DNA of 64,000 bases from Hofstenia miamia (Eukaryota > Xenacoelomorpha > Acoela > Hofsteniidae): positions 407,533 to 471,532 of the forward strand of contig CABFPE010000546.1 of assembly GCA_900660155.1 (NCBI GenBank), in the 5' to 3' direction. The position numbers and the translations under genes are program-made. Of this stretch, positions 58,401 to 64,000 are shown piece after piece. Position 1 is the stretch's first letter, and each line of letters opens with the position of its first letter. Under the pieces are notes generated by a model that ran no database searches, had not been told where the DNA came from, and was given only the letters and a program-made list of their open reading frames with translations.

Positions 58401-58778
58401 AGTGAGATCTCAGGAAGCTGCCTGGTGAAAAGACTCCTTTCAGGTTCATCCCAGCATGCAATTACAAACTTCTTCCTGAAATCAATGCTGATTGAAATGG
58501 GAAGGCAATCCTCCCCATCCTGGTGAAGGAAGAGTTATCTGAAAAGAAAGTTGCCATTCATCAGCTACATGATAAGATCCTATTGAAAATTATTTTGAAA
58601 GTAAACAACCCAAATAACACTATAAGCAATGGTGCTAAAAATACTTCCAGCACTACCACTGGAAAGTTACTGAAGCTGGGCTTCTTTATGCTCACAGTCA
58701 AAATAACTGGCTGGTGATTCCAGAGTATTTTAAGAGGGATCTTGTCCAGAAGATCCATGAGTGAGGTCACCTAGGAAT

Positions 58779-60040
58779 TGTAGCATCATCCAAAAAGCCA
58801 CCAAAGCTGAATAATGTCGAATGATTATTATTAATTGAAATTAATTGTAAAAATTTAGTTAATGATCTTTAGTTATTTTTGTACAATGCAACTAAGATTT
58901 AATATTGTTAAAAATGAGAAAACTTGTTAGCTGATCAAGAAACAATTGACAAATTAAATTGAGTGAACTAACGCTTACGTATGAACTGCCATATTGGCAG
59001 ACAAATCATTTGAAATTTAAAATCAGCAGGTACTTTTGTAGAAATTTTATAAATAGCTTTGATTTAACCATAATTTTGATGAACAATAAATTCTTCGGAG
59101 TTTATTTAATTTTCATTTCTACTTTATCTGGTTTGATTATTTAATAAAATGTACAGCTAGGCAAGTTGTGTCTAGTAGTGGCTGGAGTCCATCACGGGAT
59201 CGATTCTCAGGGTCCTTGTGCCAGTCACGAAACCACACTTAAGTTACAGTTAGGAGTTTTTCGATTCTTGCCTAGTCTGACTATTGATCAATACATGTAT
59301 GAAAATAATCAGTGCTTGAAACGACTGGATAGTCGACACTTAGGGATATTTATATATTCTTAAATGTAGGAGACTCGACTATAATTGACCAGATAAATGA
59401 CTTTACATGTAGTATTAGTAAATGTAGGTATAGGGAACTGCAATATTATTACTTAAACAATTAAGCCNGATCAATACATGTATGAAAATAATCAGTGCTT
59501 GAAACGACTGGATAGTCGACACTTAGGGATATTTATATATTCTTAAATGTAGGAGACTCGACTATAATTGACCAGATAAATGACTTTACATGTAGTATTA
59601 GTAAATGTAGGTATAGGGAACTGCAATCTTATTACATAAACAATTAAGCCGATAGTTTTATGGTAATGGCTATATTTAATATTACGTATATGCAGTTAGT
59701 GTCAACGCCCGGTTGCTTTATTAAATCAAAACAACAAACACTCTACAAAGATTGAGTTTAAGTCAGTTACAACTTTACTTGAGTGCACGCACTAAGCTAA
59801 TGTAAGGTACACATAATTAATTCCAGTTGAGTTGAGGTGGTGCCGTGGACTCAACCATCGTTGTATAAGGAGAGGAGCTGTGTTGTGGAGATCGGTTTCG
59901 GGCAGTGGCCCATGGAAGAACTGAAGAGGAAACATCATACTGCTCTGTCACCTAAACAGTGATGGTTAATACTCAATTATTTGATTAACGTAACTAGTTA
60001 ATAATAGAGGATGGTCTGATGGCTCAACAATTTGGTAACA
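58779..60040 (-). repeat. Reversed LTR of the same family inside Gypsy 2 pol
   Basis: TGTAGCATCATCC at 58779 is the reverse complement of the LTR end; landmarks then follow in reverse order (GCCATATTGGCAG, AGCAGGTACTTTTG, GTTTAAGTCAGTTAC, CACCTAAACAGTGATGG) to about 60040. Length is about 1.08 kb once the artefactual duplication 59469-59650 (copy of 59286-59467 at the single n, 59468) is discounted, like the other LTRs. No clear target duplication. It separates RNase H from integrase, so it looks like a solo LTR left by a later insertion. Confidence 0.75.
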
Positions 60041-60059
60041 CCTCACCCGAGATTTACCA

Positions 60060-60950
60060 AGCACTCATTATCAGTAATCAGACACAGTGTAATAAGCTAG
60101 GTGGAGGATGTTACATGAATCATCCAGACTGAGCAAACTTTTAATGCTTGCTATGTTACTACAGGAATACAAGCTACTGTTTAGGACGTCATAGACAAGT
60201 GCAAAGCATGCCTGCTTCAGGGAGCTGGACATTTTCCAGAGGGGAGAGCTGAGCTCCACAGTCGGGTCAGTGAATGAATGAATGAAGAAGTCCATGTGGC
60301 CTTAGAGAAATTACCAAGAGATGAAGAGGGTTTTCAGCATCTTCTGGTCCTGATTGACCACTTTACAAAATACATGAGGCTCATCCTGTTCTATAATACT
60401 ATAGCCAAATTCATTTGAGAAAAAGTCATAAGGGAGTGGATCTTCAAGTTCAGACTTATGGAAAGGTTAGTCTCCAACTGTGGTCCTCAATTTGAAAATA
60501 ACCTGATGGCCACCCTCATGAAAGAACTAGAAATTGTGCATGACTTCACTACCACATATCATCCTCAATCAAACAGTGTTGTTGAGTGATTAAATTGTAC
60601 CATCATCAAATTAATAAGAGTAGCCTTAGCCTGAGCTGCTGGTAGGAATTGGAAATGAGTTATAGAGGCAGTGGAGATCTTTTATAATACTGCTGTTCAC
60701 TCTACCACTAAAGTTAGCCCTTTTAAGGCTATGTTTGGCTGGGAGGCAAGCACTCTGCTAATTATAATGTTCCCAGATTACAACAAACCTACCTTGGAGA
60801 ACTTTGTGAACCAGATGCTACAGGAATTTCAGGAAGTACATCTTACTATATGCCAAAATACCAACCAATCAGTTATTTGCCAGAAAAGGAACTTTGATAA
60901 GAAATTGTTTGGGAAATTCTGTTTTGGCCTATTTCCCTTGTCAAATTACT
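60060..60950 (+). pseudogene. Gypsy 2 integrase (fossil)
   Basis: Zinc-binding-like region (DVIDKCKAC-like, about 60187), core landmarks TTYHPQSNSVVE, FYNTAVHSTTKVSPFKAMFG and the following NFVNQMLQEFQEVH, matching Gypsy 1 integrase. Broken. Confidence 0.75.
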
Positions 60951-61330
60951 GACGCCAATCAGGTGTGAAAGCTTGCCACTAATTGGCAAGGACCTTTCAT
61001 TATATCAAAAGTATTAGATCACCACTAGTACTTACTAGATAAATGTTGAGTTGCCCATTTTCAGTGACTTAGATGAACTATTAAAGATATACATAATGCA
61101 CTCATCAACAATAATAATGAGTTTTCACTCATTGATGACAGTGTAAATGAAATTGAGTATTATGACAACCTCACTGAATGTGAGAAAGATGACCTTACAC
61201 AGGTCAAGTGCAATAGTAACCTCAGTAATAGTAGCAACACTATAGCTACTCATGTTTTGCCTAAACAAAAAGCTAGAAACCAGAGATATTTAGATCATTT
61301 GAATACCCAGGATTGGGAACTTAATTTTAT
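60951..61330 (+). pseudogene. Gypsy 2 integrase C-terminal domain (fossil)
   Basis: A WQGPFIISKVL-like GPF/Y module, an acidic tail (YDNLTECEKDD) and the closing HLNTQDWELNF correspond to 14600-14970 in Gypsy 1. Confidence 0.65.
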
Positions 61331-61548
61331 ATCTTTATTTAGCAACCATGAAATGATCAGAAAACAATCCACCAATCAGATGCCATGTTTGAAGGCAGAT
61401 GAACCCACAAGATGAAATGAGCTGAGCAAAAACACCAAGACGAATAGATGAAAGCACCTCATGAAAGAAAGAGCGCCCAGCAGAGGACTCCAGCAGTAGA
61501 AGCCGCCACTACAAGAGGTGACAACTCTCCCTTTGGAAGTAGACTTCC
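61331..61548. other. Short spacer before the Gypsy 2 LTR
   Basis: Non-coding, ends GGAAGTAGACTTCC just before the LTR start TGTAATATCC. A clear polypurine tract is not visible. Confidence 0.4.
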
Positions 61549-62674
61549 TGTAATATCCTCTACCAGGCATTATCACTGTTTATCTACTGTTACTGTATAA
61601 TGTTAGTTTTGTTATTGTGGGTAAGGATTTACTTATTACATACTGCTTGACTGTTGCTTCAGATAACTTATGTAAATGGAATTAACCCTTCACTATTTAG
61701 GTGATGAAGCCATGTGGTAATGTCTGTTGTGATCTTTTAATGGGGATCTGCCTGAAGCAGATCTCCACATCCAGTTTCACCATTCCATCCATTGGTTGAG
61801 TGCCACTTCTCAGCTCAATTGACACAGTTTATGTGTACCCTACATTAGCTCAGTGCTTACTTAAGACACAACACAATTTGACTTAAACTCTACTTTGTGA
61901 AAGTGTTCAATCTATTTGATACCTGACTTGTTACTAGTTGTTCGTTAAATATTACATGTAGCCATTACTGAAAATATATTGGTTCATTTAAATATATCTT
62001 GTTTGAACAACTTTCTAAACTTCATTTATAATTTAGTACATTAACAGTCACTTTATTGGTGAATTATGGTTCATCAATTTAGATCTAAAATAGTATTAAT
62101 ATATTTCCTAGGTTTTGGTCATCCAACCATTTGTTGACAATTAATTATTTTAATACATGTAGTAATGACATGCTAGTCAGCTAATTGAGAGAAAACCCCT
62201 ATACCTAACCTATGTGCACTTTCGTGATCTGGCACAGAGACCCTAGAATCGTTCCCTGTGATGTATCCAGACCACTACTAAACACCGCTTGATTAGCTCA
62301 ACATCGTATTAAATAATCAAACCATAAATATGAAACAAAATAAGAATTCCAAGTAAAATTCTTTATCAAATTCTTACAATGGTTTTTAATGTATTTATAG
62401 TAATTCCAAAAGAAGTACCTGTTGATTCAAATTTAAACTTCTGCCAAGATGGCGGCTGAAAATAATGAAAGTGTCATAGTCAAAAAGTATTTTTATCAAC
62501 TGACACAAATATCTCTTTTTTGACACATATTGTTTCTTAGTTGCATAAAACAAATAAACCTTAAATAATTCTAATTGATTTGATTACAATATTTTTAATA
62601 ATCTTTTTCTTTGATCTTAATCCTTCTGCTCAACGTTTTTTGCAGCTAATTTTGGATTTATGTGGATGATGCTA
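61549..62674 (+). repeat. 3' LTR of Gypsy 2
   Basis: Starts TGTAATATCCTCTACCAGGC, ends GATGATGCTA, about 1126 bp; collinear over its whole length with 15071-16225 but clearly diverged from it. Confidence 0.75.
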
Positions 62675-62843
62675 AATGTCCTCCTCAGCTTGCGTTATTT
62701 TCAGCACAGCTAATTCTCCATGCACTAAGGCATCCGCCTTTTGAATTATCAACTCAGCCTGTTGTTTTTTCAAATTTGTTTTGTTTCGTCATCTTAAGGG
62801 CTGCTTCTCTTTCCATTGTTACTGTGTTGGCGTATTTCAGGAA

Positions 62844-64000
62844 TCATGTCTCTTGAATATCATCTGCTATCAGCGTAATTTCTCTTAGTTCATTGATCTT
62901 CTTTGAGAATATTTCATAGTACTTATGATACAATTGTACTCCTTTGATTGCTATCATCAATGTCATTTGTGCATTGGCCCTGCTCATGTGGGCTAGATCT
63001 TCTCTAATTTGATTGTCCAGATAGAAGAACATAAATACTTTTCATAGACTCCAGGTGTTTGCCATATCTTTGTAAAAGAAACTGATGTTGTCTCTCACTT
63101 CTTCCTTGGTTATACTATTAGGATCATTCTTATTGATCTGCATCATTGTAATGATTTCTACTCTCTTTGTGACATCATAATAGCAGTACTTTCTTTCCCA
63201 GATATCAGTCCATACAATATCATTTACTTCAGAGAATAGCATTATAGCTCTTGGATTCTGTTCTTCTATCTCTGTCCTTAGATCCTGCAACTGTATGTTA
63301 ATGGGTCTTCCTTGTGTATAAAGTTGATCTGGCGTTATTGTGCCTTTGATGTAGACTCTCTCTCTCTATTGTCATTTCTTAACATAATCTCCTTTGATCT
63401 TTTGTAGTCATCTCACTCTACCATGGCTTTGGCTTTTCTTTCTATGTTCACGTATGACTTGTACTAATGGAGGAATGTTTTCACCACTTTAACCTCTTTT
63501 GGTAATCTCCATCATGAAAGGATCATTGGTATTGCAACAGATTAGAATTTTCATTTCTATTTGTCTCTCAATGTGTGGATATGGGCCTTCCGTAGTTGGT
63601 GCCATAGCTAGGCCTATCATGGTGGGGTAGTTCATTTTGGCATCTGGGATAGTGTTCCAAAATGCTTTCGTCAATCCCCTCTGGCTTAATTTTAGTTGTA
63701 TTTCTTCTTTGATGTCTATTCTAGCTGTTATAGACTCAACATCTACAGCTAGTTGGTTGTATGGTTTCAGTAACTCTTCCAACTCTGTTCATGTAAATGC
63801 TTCTGTAAACTTAAGCTTCATTGTTGCTACTGTTAGCTGTTCTCTGATATTCTGGAAGTTTCTTTCTTTAATATCTTTTGCTTCTCTAGTGACTTTGATC
63901 TCGACTAGGAACCACTCGTCATCAGTATCTATCCATTTGATTGTCCTTGCTGGGCTAATTTCTCCCCATTTTTCTATATTTATTCTGTTGATCATCTGCT
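62844..64000 (-). pseudogene. Broken ORF, possible bunyavirus-like L-protein fossil
   Basis: One minus-strand frame carries protein-like sequence from the window edge down to about 62844 (about 380 residues), so the true start is outside. The first part has an SP-x(n)-D-x-x-WFLVEIKV pattern that resembles the N-terminal cap-snatching endonuclease (PD...E-x-K) of bunyavirus L proteins, followed by NIREQLTVATMK, FWNTIPDAKMNYPTMIGLAM, VNDIVWTDIWERKYCYYD and YYEIFSKKINELREI, which I cannot place. The endonuclease likeness is the only reason for the name. If right, it is an endogenous viral element; it is broken, with about half a dozen breaks, and likely old. It might instead be a host or transposon gene. 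Confidence 0.35.

Larger units (their letters stand above)
54768..62674 (+). mobile_element. Ty3/Gypsy-type LTR retrotransposon 2 (fossil)
   Basis: Same family as Gypsy 1: primer-binding-like TGGTAACC (54768), gag, reverse transcriptase, RNase H, integrase, C-terminal domain and 3' LTR in order. A protease was not clearly seen. A reversed LTR of the same family lies in pol at 58779-60040. No envelope gene seen. GC content is visibly higher than in Gypsy 1. Broken by roughly a dozen or more lesions besides the insertion; a matching 5' LTR was not found, so age is not measurable here. Confidence 0.85.

Noticed and set aside
59148-59225. Possible tRNA-like SINE head (GATCGATTC resembles a pol III B box)
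   Set aside because: The sequence lies inside a repeat that is collinear with the reversed Gypsy LTR, and no convincing A box sits at the right distance.
1-64000. CRISPR array, rRNA, tRNA or bacterial operon features
   Set aside because: No regularly spaced short repeats, no rRNA-like or cloverleaf sequence seen, and introns plus animal transposons point to a eukaryote.

Overview
The window is AT-rich, transposon-packed DNA from what looks like an invertebrate animal. The evidence is a phase-1 immunoglobulin-type exon pair with a very short intron, a CR1-like LINE carrying a 2A peptide, Ty3/Gypsy, piggyBac, mariner and Harbinger-type remnants, and long non-coding stretches. I cannot name the species. 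The sequence is a short-read scaffold: two gaps of exactly 1000 N (17529-18528 and 31513-32512), eight single-n joins mostly flanked by duplicated sequence, and a 17-base exact match to the Tn5/Nextera mosaic end at 33064. Large-scale order should be read with that in mind.

Layout. 1-5720: a scrambled CR1-like LINE with an esterase-like ORF1 tail, a 2A motif, endonuclease and reverse transcriptase. 6253-16225: fossil Gypsy element 1, carrying three DNA transposons, one of which contains immunoglobulin exons. 16226-17528: an unrecognised broken ORF and a reversed LTR piece that runs into a gap. 18529-31512: one contig lying exactly between the two 1000-N gaps; it is an inverted near-copy of about 41090-54169. 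32513-40605: LINE, MITE, piggyBac and mariner remnants plus another copy of the 3' flank of the main gene. 40607-54169: a tandem copy of that flank, then the intact main gene on the minus strand. 54768-62674: fossil Gypsy element 2 with a reversed LTR inside pol. 62844-64000: a broken minus-strand ORF that may be a bunyavirus-like L-protein fossil.

The most interesting gene is the single-exon minus-strand CDS at 44602-48318 (1238 aa), whose inverted partner at 24345-27814 is a pseudogene. The protein starts MGNSFGKC (N-myristoylation-like), has three C-x4-C-x2-C-Y knuckles, then four tandem repeats of one composite module. Repeats 1 and 2 contain a core with FHGT, GIYC and RPYGILIK motifs that resembles an ADP-ribosyltransferase (PARP-like) fold. 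Repeats 3 and 4 keep the flanking parts and the final motif but have lost the core. In a short stretch compared by eye, the two copies differ more in coding sequence than in flanking DNA, mostly by amino-acid-changing differences. This is the best candidate here for an undescribed system.

The apparent 13-kb palindrome is probably a scaffolding product (an allelic or paralogous contig placed beside its partner). If the copies are alleles, the locus is segregating an intact and a broken form; if they are paralogues, it is a recent inverted duplication.
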